64,000 bases of DNA from Hemerocallis citrina (GCA_017893485.1 CM030367.1:82590853-82654852); one strand, 5' to 3'. Shown: positions 10,471 through 22,754, counted from the first letter of the stretch. Made by a program: numbers and translations. The notes: generated by a model not told the origin, from the sequence alone.

Positions 10471-11957
10471 TCCCATCTCAAGATACCAGGCACAACGTTA
10501 ATATCAATTCTTTGGACAGTAACATTAACTGTAAGCGGTACTCTTGTTGTAGTAATCAAATATTGACAATAAATCCTGTCAAATAATAAGTTATTCTTTG
10601 GACTGACTTATTGTTCACATGGAATGCCTTATAATTGTCACATATTTATTACCACAGATGTGTATGAAATTCTGCCAAATATCAACTTACCTTTGGGTCT
10701 GTTAATAAACGCATGAATTACAAACACACAATCATCTTGATATTTTAAATAAATTAATCTACACAAAAGATGTCACTTTGGCAATATTTTGTTTCAATTG
10801 ATCTATTCAAAATATTAGACATTCATAAGAAAACCAAAACCATAATTTGAATTTAATTGTTTCCCAAAATTTTATCTTTTCCTTAATTTTTTGTAATTTT
10901 ACTTTATTTTAGATGGAAAATGTCAAGATAATATCTATTTAAAAGATAACAAACCATAACAGAAAATATGATGTATATTTATCTGCAATAATAACAAAAC
11001 CATAACTGAACCATATCTATCTACTGTTTTGATAATATCAAAATAATATCTAACTGAATTTTATTTATCCGATTATAGGACAAATATCTTTAGTAACAGA
11101 AAGTTGATTTTCATTAACAGAAAATTGAATGGTCAACACAAATTAAATCTCCATACAACCCCTGAACAAATTTCTATTAATTATCCATATCAAAACCATA
11201 TAAATTGATAACGGTAAACATAATTAATTAATCATGTATCCTTCTGTTACGAGAGAAACACACAACCAGCTCCATGGCCCCCACCACTGCCTGCACACGT
11301 GGCAGCACAGCAGCATCTACTGCCTGCGCCCCTGGGCCCCCTGACCCACGTCAGCACTCAGCAGCACCTGCCCACAGGGGGGCCCACCGCCATGTCACCA
11401 TGTGACAGTGGCATCATCAGTTACAATCCATATAACTCCATCCATCCAAATAAACCCATATAACAACATCCATCCAAATAAATCCATATAACAACATCCA
11501 TCCATCCTATCCAACCAGGCCCACCTCCATCCAAATTTATAAGCAGAATCCTTATATCTTCAACTAATGATTCTTCAACTAAAACATGTTTCAGATCTTC
11601 AACATCCTATAGGAAACATTATTAATTTATGTTTCAGATCTTAAACTAATGATTTTTTTTTAATAAAAAAAACTGTATCTTAAAAGTTGTATTAAAAAAA
11701 AAAACCGTATCTTAAAAAAAAATAAACAGATTAGGTTTATCAAAAAAAAAAAAAATAAATAAATAAATAAAAAATCAAAACCATATTTTAAATGCTTACG
11801 TTTTTTTTTTTTTAAAATTCCAGATCTGAAGCAATTGATCCAATTACTTCAACAATTAAAAAATCATTAATTGAATTTCTTAAACATGAAGATCAAATAC
11901 CAAGAAAAATAAGATCAAAAGAAACCCTAAATTTCTTCAATTAATTCAGCAAAGATG
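10471..11957. other. Untranslated leader of element M
   Basis: AT-rich, with A/T homopolymers at 11648-11815, and one GC-rich, proline/alanine-codon-like patch at 11270-11410 (CCCCCACCACTGCC-like). No frame of interest. Confidence 0.5.
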
Positions 11958-11969
11958 GCTCTGATACCA
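11958..11969 (-). promoter_or_regulatory. Primer-binding site of element M (initiator tRNA-Met)
   Basis: The minus strand reads TGGTATCAGAGC two bases inside the LTR, complementary to the 3' end of plant initiator tRNA-Met. Confidence 0.93.
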
Positions 11970-11971
11970 AT

Positions 11972-12504
11972 TGTTGGAAATTTATATACACTTAAGAACA
12001 TGCATAAAACATTAATAACAACCTAAAACATGTTTATATGAATCTGGATCTTAATCATGTTGCAAAAGTGCTTTAATATAAAATTCTAAATCATGAAACT
12101 ATAGATCTTTGCTAAATCAGAAGAAGAAGAACATTAAAAGCGGAAGCACTAACCTGAAGCCATTGATGAAAATTGCGCAGAGGGTTTGGATTTTCCTATA
12201 TGATACGCACTTCTATGAGATGTCGTCTCTCTATTCTTCTGTTGATGGGATTACAGGTCGAATAAGAACATGCGTATATATAGGGGACCATAACCCTAGT
12301 TGATAATTATTGATTTCCAATTTTGCCCATCACAAAATAAGAAATTTACTTTACGGTCTCTACACGTGTTATATCACACTTTAAATTATATGCTTTTAAC
12401 CCATTACTTAATCTTGATTAGATCACTTTAATTTGGGTTAGAGTTTAGAATAGCAATTATACATTTAGTTACATATCTGAACTTACATAGATTATTTTCT
12501 AACA
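11972..12504 (-). repeat. 5' LTR of copia element M
   Basis: 533 bp, followed outside by AAGTA, the right copy of the target duplication. Confidence 0.93.
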
Positions 12505-12851
12505 AAGTAGTGAAAAGATTGAGACTTAAAGCACAATATTGGCCGAGTTATTTATTAAATGTCTTTTGTCTTGTAAGAAATCATTGATAAATAAAATACT
12601 TCGCAGCTGAGTCTTTCAAGAGTCTGGTCATGGACACAACTAACTTGCTCTAGCATTTATTGAGTTACACAAAACTGATCGACTCTGTGTTTGATTTCCT
12701 GGTCGGACAGGAACTCAATACATATCAACTCCACATTCTTAGTTGGCTATTTTCTTAGTCTAAATTATGTCTGTACACCTATTTCTTCAGCTATGTTCTG
12801 CTGCCTCACCTTGGACAGTACCTCGTGGAATTTCAATTATAACTTGGGTTA
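12505..12851. other. Unassigned DNA
   Basis: Right flank of element M. I see nothing specific in it. Confidence 0.4.
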
Positions 12852-13320
12852 GGGTCTGTTTGTTTTGAAAGAAATAAGGTGGAATCATCTTTTTTATGCT
12901 CAGCTTAGTTTCCTTTTCCATAGAAGTGATTTTTTGTCTTTACCTGAAAAGAAAAATCGACAAAAAATAATATTGCACGTTAGATTTAAAGAAAATTTAT
13001 TTTTCTTTAAAAAACGGGAAACACAATAAAATCGATAGAAATAATCTTATAAAGATTTTGTGGCCCACTTATTCTAATAGAACATAATATTTGTATTTTA
13101 AGGATGATTTTCTATCTACCTTTCTCCAGAAAATAACGAAAAATAATTAGAGAAAGTCATTTTCAAGTTTTTAAAAATACATCTAAAAAAATGAAATTAA
13201 AATTTTGGGATTTACTACATATTTTCATGTCAAACAAATAACAAAAAATAAAATCTGAACGTGTCAGAAAACTATTTTCTTAGTTTCGATTACTGTTTAT
13301 CTCTTGAAACAAACAACCCC
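12852..13320. mobile_element. MITE candidate
   Basis: Imperfect terminal inverted repeats: left GGGTCTGTTTGTTTTGA, right (as reverse complement) GGGGTTGTTTGTTTCAAG. The interior is very AT-rich with no ORF, 469 bp long. The flanks read TTA on the left and TAA on the right, so a clean target duplication is not shown. The GGG.CTGTTTG ends resemble Tourist/Harbinger or hAT-derived MITEs. Confidence 0.5.
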
Positions 13321-13434
13321 TAAACTGAACGCAGATTGACATAAAGTTTCCTATCTTTTTTTGTTTCTTTTGGCATAAATAGGATAGAGTTTACCTTAGT
13401 CGGATGGGCCCAATTCCATTCTCTTACTTAGTGG
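13321..13434. other. Short unassigned spacer
   Basis: No feature seen. Confidence 0.3.
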
Positions 13435-14735
13435 TGTTGGCTTGAGAGATGAATCTCAAAAGATTCATGGTGAGATGTCTTTCCTTGTTAAGATATATAC
13501 ACTCTCTTATTGATGGAATTATTGAGAGACATTGGATCTATTAGGAATATATGCAATTGTTAGTTTAAATCTCCCCTGCCTCCCTATATATAGATGGGTG
13601 AAGGCTAGGGTTGAGGTAGAGCAATGGACCATGCCAAATGCATGTGCTGCAATATTCCACTAATATAATATAGAGATTAATCCCCATACAATCTCCTCCC
13701 AGTTTTCCTTGAAAAAAAAAATGAGTTCCCTTCCTAGTTCTCTACCATTCACTACTTGAGTTCGGATCCGAGGTCTTGAAGGTGTGAATAGTGCGTGAAG
13801 TTCTTCATCTTGTACGATCCACCACCAAACGGGAAGTTGATCGTGAAGAGTTTTAGCGGATACAAAAGACACCGCTTCTGCAACCGTCGTGAACCAATGT
13901 AAGATCAACCCTCTTGTAGTATCATGCTAGGGTTTATCCTTTCTATGTCCTTATGCATGCCTGTGATGTTTGTGTATGCATTAAATGATAATTTTTTGGC
14001 CAGCATTAGTATAAGAGCTTTAGGCTCGTTCTTGGATTATTTAACTTGATTAAGTAATGGAATTTAAAATCCTGAAAAAATCGAGTACAAAGTAGATCGA
14101 ATAAACTTATATGGTTTATTTGATCTTTCATAGAATTAAAATCGGATCTTTATTTGATAAAGTCTTTCGGTTTAAAAAATATAGATCATTAACTCGTAAT
14201 TCTTGAAGATCAATTGTTGAAAATTGATGTGGGATAATTTTGCTAATTATCATATTTTTATTTGAATTTTTGGAATTGAAATGTGGTTAAAATTTAAAAA
14301 ATTGAATTTTGATTTGTATGAGAAAAACTCTTAGTTTGAAAAACCCTAACTATCAAGTCTCCTTCCCAACCGCTGATTTCATTATCAACCACCTCAGGGA
14401 CTTGAGACGGTTGATGAAATTGGGCCTCATTGTCGTGTTCTAACGATGGGGATCATAAAGTTAAGCTTCGTTTTGATGGGTTTTCTTGATCATGGAGTTG
14501 GTTGATATAAAGGAGATGAAGAGGAGAAGGTTGGATGAACTAGGAAGGCCCCCACCAGCGACTCCCCTAGCCTCACCGTCGGACACCGTCGCCAAAGCCA
14601 ACGGTGAGGGGTTAAACCCATTAAAACCGAGGCGGAGGTGTTGAGTTTGCATTTTGAAGGAAAAAGAAAACAGAAAGGTGGAGGTCGCCGAAGTGATGTG
14701 GGTAAAATAGGAGCCACTAGATCTTGGCACGCATC
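13435..14735 (+). mobile_element. Element N: 5' part of a second Ty1/copia element
   Basis: An LTR-like segment 13435-14005 (571 bp) begins TGTTGGC and ends GCCAGCA, with a TATA-like CCCTATATATAG near 13582. It is followed by TTAGTATAAGAGCTTTAGG, a decayed form of the tRNA-Met primer site and the bases that usually follow it in plant copia elements. A leader with AAACCCTAAC and a GC-rich patch follows. No gag or pol is present; it appears cut off where the LTR of element A begins, near 14735. Confidence 0.6.
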
Positions 14736-15257
14736 TTAAAACTTTTCAAGGACAGAATGGTAATTTTACAGCAACTACAAGCCTATAAGAAGAACATGAG
14801 CTGCCTCCAATCCCATCAACTCTACCAGATCCACAATTATTGCTTACTTATAGCATAAGAAAGAGGGATTTTCAACTAATGAGGGCTATCAGTCAAATCC
14901 TCTATCTAAAACAAGATTATTAACTAATTCAATCCATTCACCATGGGAATCTTCAATCAAATCTTAAGAGATACATTTCAGGACTATCTTCTGTAACTAA
15001 CTCCTTTCTAAGTTATTGACTTGAGCGTTAGAGGTTTTTTTGTCGGATCCACCTCCTGTGATAAGACTTTTTGTAGGTACGCCGGACAATTTAAGCCATC
15101 ATGATCCAAATCTAAATGTTCTCAACCATTTATATTCAGATTAAGAAGTTTTCAACTATTCGTAATTAAATCATGATAGATGGTCCAGATCAGAGCTTTT
15201 CTCCTTAAATAATGAATTCATCATCTGATTGCTCCCACACCGAAAAAAGTAGCAACA
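14735..15257 (+). repeat. 5' LTR of element A (start uncertain)
   Basis: It ends in GTAGCAACA just before the primer site, as the LTR of B ends in GCAACA. It contains GACTTGAGCGTTAGAGG and a TATA-like CCTATAAG near 14790. I could not fix the 5' end; it may be truncated against element N. Confidence 0.55.
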
Positions 15258-15277
15258 TATTGGCGCCGTATGTGGGA
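15258..15277 (+). promoter_or_regulatory. Primer-binding site of element A
   Basis: TGGCGCCGTATGTGGG starts at 15261, three bases after the LTR end, matching the primer site common in this group of plant gypsy elements. Confidence 0.8.
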
Positions 15278-15332
15278 AAAACCGTAGATCTGCCACTTTG
15301 AACAAATTCGTTCATCAAGAACACTTACGACC

Positions 15333-16841
15333 ATGCCTCCTACGAGAAAGCAAAAAGTGGCTGTTGTTAGTCACCTAGCCGATTCCGCTCCTCCGTTGTT
15401 CCGTTGTTATAACCTCCTTCTTCATTGTCGAAGCCCCTCCTAGCATGACATCATCGGTCGGATCTTGACACAATCGTCTTGAAGAACCCTGTCTTGCTGA
15501 GAACCAGGGTTCGGTCAGCACCTCCTCAACCCCCTCCACTGTGCCTCCCATGCGGCTAGACCTTTACGAAGTCATCAACTCCGCCTCGAAGGAGTAGACC
15601 TCCATCATTGTTTAGATGAAAGACCCTCCCGAGATGGTGTTCTCCACTCGGAACCCCAAAGAGCCAAAGAAGCCCTTCACCTCGGTTGTTGAGATCCCGT
15701 CGAACGCCCTTACCACGATGACAAAAATGTGAGAGGAGCCCGACTCCAGTTAGTCGGTTAGCTCCCAGGCATGACACAGAAGAAGAGGTGCCCGTGTCTT
15801 GGGCAGAATTTTGGGACTTCAGCGAACAAGTCCTCAAAGCCCTTAAAAGAGTCCTGAACAAGGACTGCCAAATGAGTGGTCAGTGCCCAATAACTAAGCA
15901 AAAAGAAGAGTTTTGTTGGTCAACCCAATTTGAAGGACCAGAAGATGTTGTTCTCTTCCGCCTTCGCGAGATGGAGGACTGACTTTGACCAGATAGGCCA
16001 AGGGGATGGTCATATAAGAGGAGGATACCACCCTATCTGACCTCATTTCACTAGGGTTATCCTTAAAACTCATGTTCCAAAGAAATGCATGTCTCCTACC
16101 TTTGAGTCTTACGACATTGAATCCAACCTAGAAGATCAGATCGATAACTTCAAAACTCTTACGATGATCCACATAGCCTCCGACACGCTCCATTATATGA
16201 CCTTTCCAGCCACCTTAAAGGGATCAGCACGAGAGTGGTACTCCAGCCTCACTATAGGGTTTGTCACCTCTCTTGATCAGTTTGAAGTGTCTTCTTCATG
16301 CACTTCATCAGCAGCCGAAAAACTAAGAAGATGAGTGCCTCTCTGCTTGAATTGAAGCAGAGGGCTAGGGAATCACTCAAATGCTTCGTTCGACGCTTCA
16401 TGTCTGAGTCTAGGTCTATCCCTGCCCTTGACTCGGCCGTAGCAGCAGTCTCATTCCAACACAACGTATGTGACACTAAACTCAAAGCATCTTTAGGCAA
16501 GAAGCCTCTTCGGGAATTCTCCGAACTATTGCAAAGATGTGAAAAGTACATCTGAGCTGAGGAGGCCTCCATCCCAGGGATCAAAGTGAACCCTCATTTG
16601 AGAACCATCGAAGAAAAACGAACAAGGTGGAGCCAAAGAAATCCCAGAAGGAAGGACCCGGCCAGACTGCCATCCTTCGGTCCATTGCTTTAACAAGTTC
16701 ACTCCGCTGAATACCAACATATCCACTGTCTTCCTGGAGATCAAGGGAAACGAGCTACTCTGCGCCCCTCCTAGGATAAGCCCAACAAAATCAACGAGGG
16801 ATAAGAACCGATGGTGCTTGTTCCATGAGGACCATGGCCAT
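15333..16841 (+). pseudogene. Element A gag, first part
   Basis: It starts ATGCCTCCTACG, parallel to the MPPR start in element B. After a decayed N-terminal region the core is readable at 16089-16555 in two overlapping frames: FPATLKGSAREWYSSL, then SASLLELKQRARESLKCF and KPLREFSELLQRCEKYI. The zinc-finger-like FHEDHGH is reached at about 16820-16841, where insertion H cuts the gene. The protein would form the particle. Frameshifts and stops make it non-functional. Confidence 0.82.
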
Positions 16842-17005
16842 TGATGAGTGTAATTTATACCTGATTTTATTACTCTTTTTACGCATAAAAATTTTGAGTT
16901 TGTGTTTATTTATTTGAATTTCATCTTCTTTCTAATTAATTTTACTTATTTGTTTGTTTTTGTAGGAATGATATGATTGTTAGGGTTATGGACTCAAATA
17001 CACGA

Positions 17006-17513
17006 AGTCACGGAGCTTGGAGTTAGAGAAAAGAAGACATAAAGTAATGCGAAAAAGCTGCAACAACACCTAGAACTTGTACGGCTATTTTGAACAAGAA
17101 GATGGATGAATTTGAACTAGTGTTATAAACCAAATATGTTGGTCTTCGAGTCTTTTTTGAAACGAGTACTCATACGCCACAAACGGAGTTCTACAGCTTC
17201 AGAAAAATCATTTGTCTACAGTCTGCATGCAGAAAACAACAAGTGAATAGTCTACACTAAGTCACGGAGCTTGGAGTTGGAGAAAAAAAGATACAAAGTA
17301 ATGCGAAAAAGCTGCAACAACATCACCTAGAACTTGTATGGATATTTTGACCAAGAAGATGGACGAATTTGAACTAGTGTTACAAACCAAATATGTTGGT
17401 CTTCGAGTCTTCTTCGAAACGAGTACTCATACGCCACAAACGGAGTTCTACAGCTCTAGAAAAATCATTTTGTCTACAGTTTGCATGCAGAAAATAACAG
17501 TGAACAGTCGACC
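17006..17513 (+). repeat. Two tandem units of 254 bp inside H
   Basis: AGTCACGGAGCTTGGAGTT starts at 17006 and 17260. Both copies go on through TGCGAAAAAGCTGCAACAAC and ACGCCACAAACGGAGTTCTA with a few substitutions and small gaps. Confidence 0.9.
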
Positions 17514-18529
17514 GCACACCTGACAGAATGAATGGTTGGTCGTGCATTCGAACGTCCTTCTCGCTGTCAAAACCCTGTATACTTGAAGGGCATGAACAAT
17601 CAACCGCTTCGGTAGTGAGTTTATATTTTGATTGCGGGTTTCGGATCCAATGGGTTGTATTTGCATATATCTTTTTAGGGATTCATTGGGGTGTGATATG
17701 TAGATGTTGATGTAAATTCTAAGGCAAAATCAGAAATAGATTAGAGGATGAAAGAATTGAAGCAGACGACTCATCACACCATATGAGAGCATGAGCCATA
17801 GCTTTCGTTAAGATCGTCTAGAGTTCTTTCTTCTGTTCTACTTTTCATTATGCAATCCAATAAGATGTTTATTAGTTGCAAATCTATCATGAACTAATTT
17901 TATTTTTTTGGGCTTCGATGTTGTCACGCCCCGTTTCCCAAAAATATGGAATACGAGCGCGTGACGAAGCCCAGCGAATGATTTTAATATCATCCATAAG
18001 TTGTAGGATCGAATCAGCATCACAACAAGAATATAACAAGATATATATATATCACCAAGCATGCATGAATAATTCATTAAGCAACAGGAAACAATTTAAA
18101 CATTAATAATATCCAAAATGCTTTCAATGTCTGGAACAAAAGATAAAACTCGGGAACATATGCCCGTTACAAGTCTTAAGTTACAAGAAATAAATAACAC
18201 AAAGAAATCAAATTAAGAATGTCTTTTCTCCACTTGAAAGCTAAAACCTTTGCTCACCAATTCCAGCGGGTAGCTCGTCTTCAAAGTCTGCTTAATAAAT
18301 AAAGAAAGGGAAAAATAGGGAAAACAAGAAAAAATGCTCTTAGTGCAAGTTAGGGCCTCAAATAGTAAAAACGAGTATAAGTAATGAGGAACAAGAATTG
18401 GAATCAAGAATGTAACAGGGATACAACAAGTAGTGAAAATCTAAGAACTAGCTAGCAAGGAGGACAGCTCAAGTGAACAGACTGGATAACAAATACTAAT
18501 GGCGAAACAAGTGACCAGTAGGGGTATCT

Positions 18530-18800
18530 AACATCAAGTGACTAGTCTCAAGTCTACTGTCAAGTAACAAGTGTCAAGTATCAAGTTGTCAAGTCTAGTG
18601 TCAAGTTGTCAGGTCTCAAGTATCAAGTCTAGTGTCAAGTATCAAGTCTCAAGTCAAGTGTCCAATACAAGTATCAAGTGAGCAAGTATCGAGTTGCAAG
18701 TATCAAGTATTAAATTCAAGTATCAAGTCTCATGTATCATGTAGTCAGGTATCGTGTAAGCATGTATCAAGTTCAAGTTTCATGTATCCAGTCTTGTAGT
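18530..18800. repeat. Low-complexity TATCAAGT / GTCAAGT repeat in LTR F
   Basis: Dozens of irregular 6-9 bp steps built on (T)ATCAAG(T) and TGTCAAGT. A related, looser AACAAGTTCATGAA repeat follows at about 18950-19090. Confidence 0.85.
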
Positions 18801-20342
18801 TATTACTATCTAGGTAGCACTTCATGCATCCATCTTTTTACTACATAGTTGCTACAGTCAATGCAATTTCGTTTAGACCTAGTAATGGATTTTATAGGGT
18901 GGCGTACTCAGGTATTAAGTATCAAGTAAGCACGGTTCATGAATACGAAAATAAATAACAAGTTCACGAAGCGAGTCCGTGAATACTAACAAGTTCAAGA
19001 ACCACACAGTGGGTTCATGAATACAACAAGTTCATGAGCCAAGTAACTGACTCCATGAATACATCAAGTGCAACAAGTTCATGAACCGAAACTGGGAAAT
19101 ATGGGCTCCCTTCCGAGTACACTTACCTATATTGTCCACTACTATGGTCTTTCCCTTAAACCCCGGCTTGTTACTTTTATTAATTCTTATCAAGCAAGCA
19201 TGCAGGTGTGTGAAACAAGGTACGAGAAAGTGGTGGGAACATGTGTCAAAATAGCGAATTTCACGGCTCAAGTGTTCAGGCAAAATTTGTGTATTTGTAT
19301 TTACACATGTGAAATAGTATTGAAATAATGTTAATTAATTCTAAGAAAATTTTGGAAATGTCCTATAGGGTGTCCAACAACAGCATATAAAATTTCAAGT
19401 CAAACGCTTACTGTTAACATGGTTAAATTAATTCGCAAAGTAAAGATGTGCAGCAGTTTTTCGAATCTGCGTTTACCGACACAGCTGCAGTAAAACTACA
19501 ATAACTCCTAGACCGTAACTACGAATTCGAAAATTCCGGAGGCTATCAATATCTAGACATCTAGAGATACATTTTCTATTTAGGGATCGGGTTCAGATTC
19601 TGATGTTAAAGGGGTCAAAATAGCATATCAAGATTCAGAACAGCAACATGTGGGAATATCTTACTAGTATAGGTTACATGAAATTTTGTTATTAGGCGTC
19701 TAGGTTAATGTGTGATATAAATACGGGGTAACGGTTGTCAAAACAGCAAGTAATAATTATTTTTCAAGCAAGATGGTTGCAAGATCATTAAGTACAAGAT
19801 ATAACATATGTCTATACATCTAGGGCTCCTTAATTTTATGTGTCCATGTGTTCAGGGGATACAATGAGTCCAAGTAGTTATAATATAATACAATGAAATT
19901 ATTGTGACTCTTAAGATTATGAAGTTGCAGAGGTTTAATATTTGATCAACAATGACAGTCAAGGAGGAGTCACAATTCCTAACTATTTGCAGTATTTTCA
20001 AGGAATGCTTGTACTAGAACAAAAATGTGTACAAGAGGAATACTTGCCTTGATTGACGAAGAATCCGAACACGAACCAATACAGGATGAGAATCCCAAGA
20101 GACGAGATACGAACGCGGACACGAACACACGCAAACACGTGCGGTACACGTGCAAAACAGCACACGGGATCGGATCCCCTGGATCTGCTCTGGCTCCAAA
20201 AACAGCAAACACCCAGATCTGAGAGATCGGACGGTCGGGATTCAATCTCGCTCTTCTTCTTCCTTCTTCGTCAAAACAGAGAGCGAGAGAGAGAAGGTGC
20301 AGCGACGGCACCGGCGAGCGACGAGGTGGCGCGACTCAGGGA

Positions 20343-20816
20343 TCACGACGGTGAGAAGGACGGCGGCGCGACGTCGAGGAGCGACGGGGCAAAGCTAGCG
20401 AGGGAAAAAATGGCGTGTGCTCTGTTTTTGGGTTCAATACAGGGGAGCGATGGCGGGGGAAATGGTTCGGAGGTGTGGCGGCTGGCTGAGGTCGTGGAGA
20501 TCGGGGGCGATGGGGCGATGACTGGCGATGTGAAAGGAGGAGATTGGCAATGGTAATGGCGATGGGCAGAGGTTTCGGGAGTTGGGTTCGGTGGAGGAAG
20601 ATGATGATGGTGGGGTTGACGAGGATGACGAAGGCGATGGTGGTGGTAGGGCGATGAGGAGAGGGGATGACGAGGCGAAGGGGGTGGTGACTGGCGATGA
20701 TTAATGGAGGTCGAAGGCAAAGATGATGGAGATGGCGAAGTGGGTTCGATGGGTCGGAGGTGAAGAAGACGGTGATGGATTGGCGATGGGCGATGGAGGC
20801 TGGGGTGGCGATGCAA
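20343..20816 (-). other. His/Pro/Ser-rich open frame in LTR F
   Basis: A 157-codon frame in the LTR's sense direction, about 150 bp past the TATA box, built of H, P, S and R with no domain. D1 (25615-25938) and K (63698-63462) have open, proline/serine-rich frames in the equivalent GC-rich segment, but the proteins are not clearly homologous. It may be just a side effect of CT-rich composition. Confidence 0.3.
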
Positions 20817-20925
20817 GGGTGGTTGCGAGGCGAGAGCGACGAGGATTAGGTTGCGATGATGTGAGGGAGAAGGAGTCGGGATGGGGAAAGAAGATAGCGG
20901 CGATAGGGATGGGGGCTCAACAGTA

Positions 20926-21000
20926 AACGGGGTTAGGGGTTAGGGTTAGAGTATGTTAGGGTTTATATATAGTTAGGGTTTGGGTTTTGGGTATTAGGGC
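20926..21000 (-). promoter_or_regulatory. TATA box with telo-box repeats in LTR F
   Basis: The minus strand has TATATAAACCCTAAC near 20961-20975 with further CCCTAACC units on both sides. This is the probable LTR promoter. Confidence 0.6.
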
Positions 21001-21908
21001 ACCCGAATTGAGTAGGATCTAACTGGAGAATTGGTCAAAATGTATTAAAATTGAGAATAAAGAGATGAATGAGATAGAATAGCTCATTCCTCATGAAGAA
21101 CGACACAAGGAGCGCATACAATTGAACGAAAACAAAATACATGATCACCATTGAATACGAGAATACAAGGAATGAAAAATACAGTAGAAAAATGCAGATA
21201 CAGGAAATAGGAGTTACAGATGTAGCCTAGTTTTGATAACACAATTCTAATTTCATGTTATTTGATTCGTTTATGTTTCCATGGTTGTGTGTTTAATTTT
21301 TGTTCTTAATGCCTACAATTGTTTGGCCAACTAGTGTTTGATTTATTGAATCAAGGAGAGACCAATAGATAATTTGTGATTTAGAATGATAGAATTAAAC
21401 ACCATTGATTGAGCAGAATTAGAGATGATTTACCGCGATTAATGTGACTATAAAGAAATCCATAGAACTTAATGAATCTTCAATTAATAAAATGTGCACA
21501 GAAATATGACAAACTGTTAGTTGGAGATATGTTTGGTGTTGTTCGAGAGAAAACATTGAATAATAAGTGGATTTTAGTCTATAACTTGGAAAAGTAGAAT
21601 GTCTAGTTACATGAAATTATGAATTGTGTGGGATTAACTAGGTGAAATCAAAAACCTTAGAATTAGTTTTGCTATTAATAAACCCCAAAATTTTAGATTT
21701 TCAATATTCTTAATTTGATTAGTTTTTCCTTTAGTTTAATTTAGTTTAGTTTTTAATTTTAATCAAATTTTTTGATTCTCCAAATAGTAGTTAATCTAGT
21801 GATTTTCGGTACTCAATAAAATAATTAGTCCTGGTGGGTTCGACACTCTTTTCTTTTTAAAACTATCCTATTTGTTGCGATTTTGTACACTTGCAAAATA
21901 TTCCATCA

Positions 21909-22200
21909 GCCATGACACGGGCAAATTCCCATCCATCCAAGACAAAATAAAAGCTCTTATTCACAGAGGGCACCTCTCCAGGTACACTCAGAAGTACAAA
22001 ATCAAGCCTCCATCGGCTCGAGGAGCTAACAAGTACACAAAGAAAGACCCCGAGCCCCAAGATTCAGGGCCTATGACCATTCTCCATTACATCCATGGGG
22101 TCCTATGGGTGGGAATTCCAACTCCTCTAGAAAGACGTTCATCCAAGAAGTCAAGTCTGTGCACAAAGTCCCGCCTGCAAAAAGCGAGGGAGTTTTAGTA
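21909..22200 (+). pseudogene. Element A gag, last part
   Basis: It resumes with DTGKFPSIQDKIKALIHRGH, followed by the K/P-rich linker and ITILHYIHG-like block that in element B reads AILHTIHG. The two parts flank insertion H exactly. Confidence 0.8.
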
Positions 22201-22754
22201 ACTTTCTCGAATAAAGAACTTAAAGGCATTTGAACACCTCACTACAATGCATTAGTGATATGCCTTTCCATGGCCAACCACGACGTGCGCCGCATCTTGG
22301 TGGACAGTGGCAATTCGGAGAACATTCTCTGCTTAGAAGCTTTTGAAGGCCTCAAGCTTTCCAGGGACCGTCTGAAACTTGTTGGGTACACCGTCCAAGG
22401 GTTCTCCTGGGTTCCGATCAAAATTGAGGGATTTATCACTCTCGACGTGACTGTAGGAAAAGCTCAAACAACCCGGACTTAGGCCATCAACTTCATGGTC
22501 GTTGATGTGAAGGCCACCTACAATGCTATCCTCGACCGCTTCGGCCTAGCAGCATAGCCTCGGCCTTCCATACGAAGATGAAGTTTTCCATATCAGCTGG
22601 GGTAAGTAGTAGTCAAAGGAAGTCAAGAAGGAGCCCGAACGTGTTACCCGACTACAATGGGGGGCTCGGTCCTCCTACTCGAAGCCCTGGAGCTCTCTCA
22701 AGAGCGAAACTAGGCCTTATCCAAGCCAGTTGATGAACTAGAAGAGGCCCCCTT
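22201..22754 (+). pseudogene. Element A aspartic protease
   Basis: The frame 22255-22482 has MANHDVRRILVDSGNSENIL, where the active-site D-S-G is kept but the following S is N, then LKLSRDRLKLVGY and VPIKIEGF. After a stop at about 22480 the YNAIL block continues in frame with errors up to about 22560. The rest links to RT through ELEEAP and is cut by LTR G at 22755. Confidence 0.8.

Larger units (their letters stand above)
6688..12504 (-). mobile_element. Element M: complete but decayed Ty1/copia retrotransposon
   Basis: Two LTRs of identical length (533 bp: 6688-7220 and 11972-12504), both TGTTGGAAATT...(C/T)AACA, are flanked by the perfect duplication AAGTA (6683-6687 and 12505-12509). 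Inside, on the minus strand, lie a methionine-initiator primer site, gag, a partial integrase, RT and RNase H, in the copia order (integrase before RT). The gag core and the reading frames are interrupted by stops and frameshifts, and much of integrase and the N-terminal part of RT is gone, so it is not autonomous. Confidence 0.93.
17922..21218 (-). repeat. Solo LTR F (Tekay-like, subfamily of D1 and K)
   Basis: 3297 bp. The left end TGTCACGCCCCG is the inverted 3' end and the right end is GAGTTACA. Flanks are GATGT (17917-17921) and GATGT (21219-21223), a perfect duplication. The 3' end matches that of D1 (GGGGCGTGACA). On the minus strand it has telomere-like CCCTAAC repeats and a TATA box near 20965, a GC-rich pyrimidine-rich segment (20816-20250) and a low-complexity zone (18800-18530). 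No internal element sequence is present. Confidence 0.9.
16842..21908 (+). mobile_element. Insertion H: solo LTR or non-autonomous LTR-like element, itself split by F
   Basis: It starts TGATGAGTG, ends CCATCA, and is flanked by GCCAT on both sides (16837-16841 and 21909-21913); excision restores the gag frame across FHEDHGH and DTGKF. Without F it is 1765 bp. It encodes nothing recognisable, has no internal LTR pair and carries a tandem duplication. I cannot name the family. TG...CA ends and a 5-bp duplication point to an LTR-type element. Confidence 0.75.

Noticed and set aside
12852..13320. Firm Harbinger assignment of the MITE
   Set aside because: TTA and TAA flanks are not a direct repeat, so the superfamily stays open.
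14461..14730. Minus-strand frames of 75-89 codons as an exon
   Set aside because: Overlapping frames in the GC-rich leader of copia element N; no domain or splice context.
18530..18800. CRISPR-like array
   Set aside because: Irregular 6-9-bp steps, plant context, no spacer/repeat structure; a low-complexity repeat.
20053..20556. Plus-strand frame of 167 codons as a host gene
   Set aside because: Lies inside solo LTR F, opposite to the LTR's sense direction, with biased composition and no domain.
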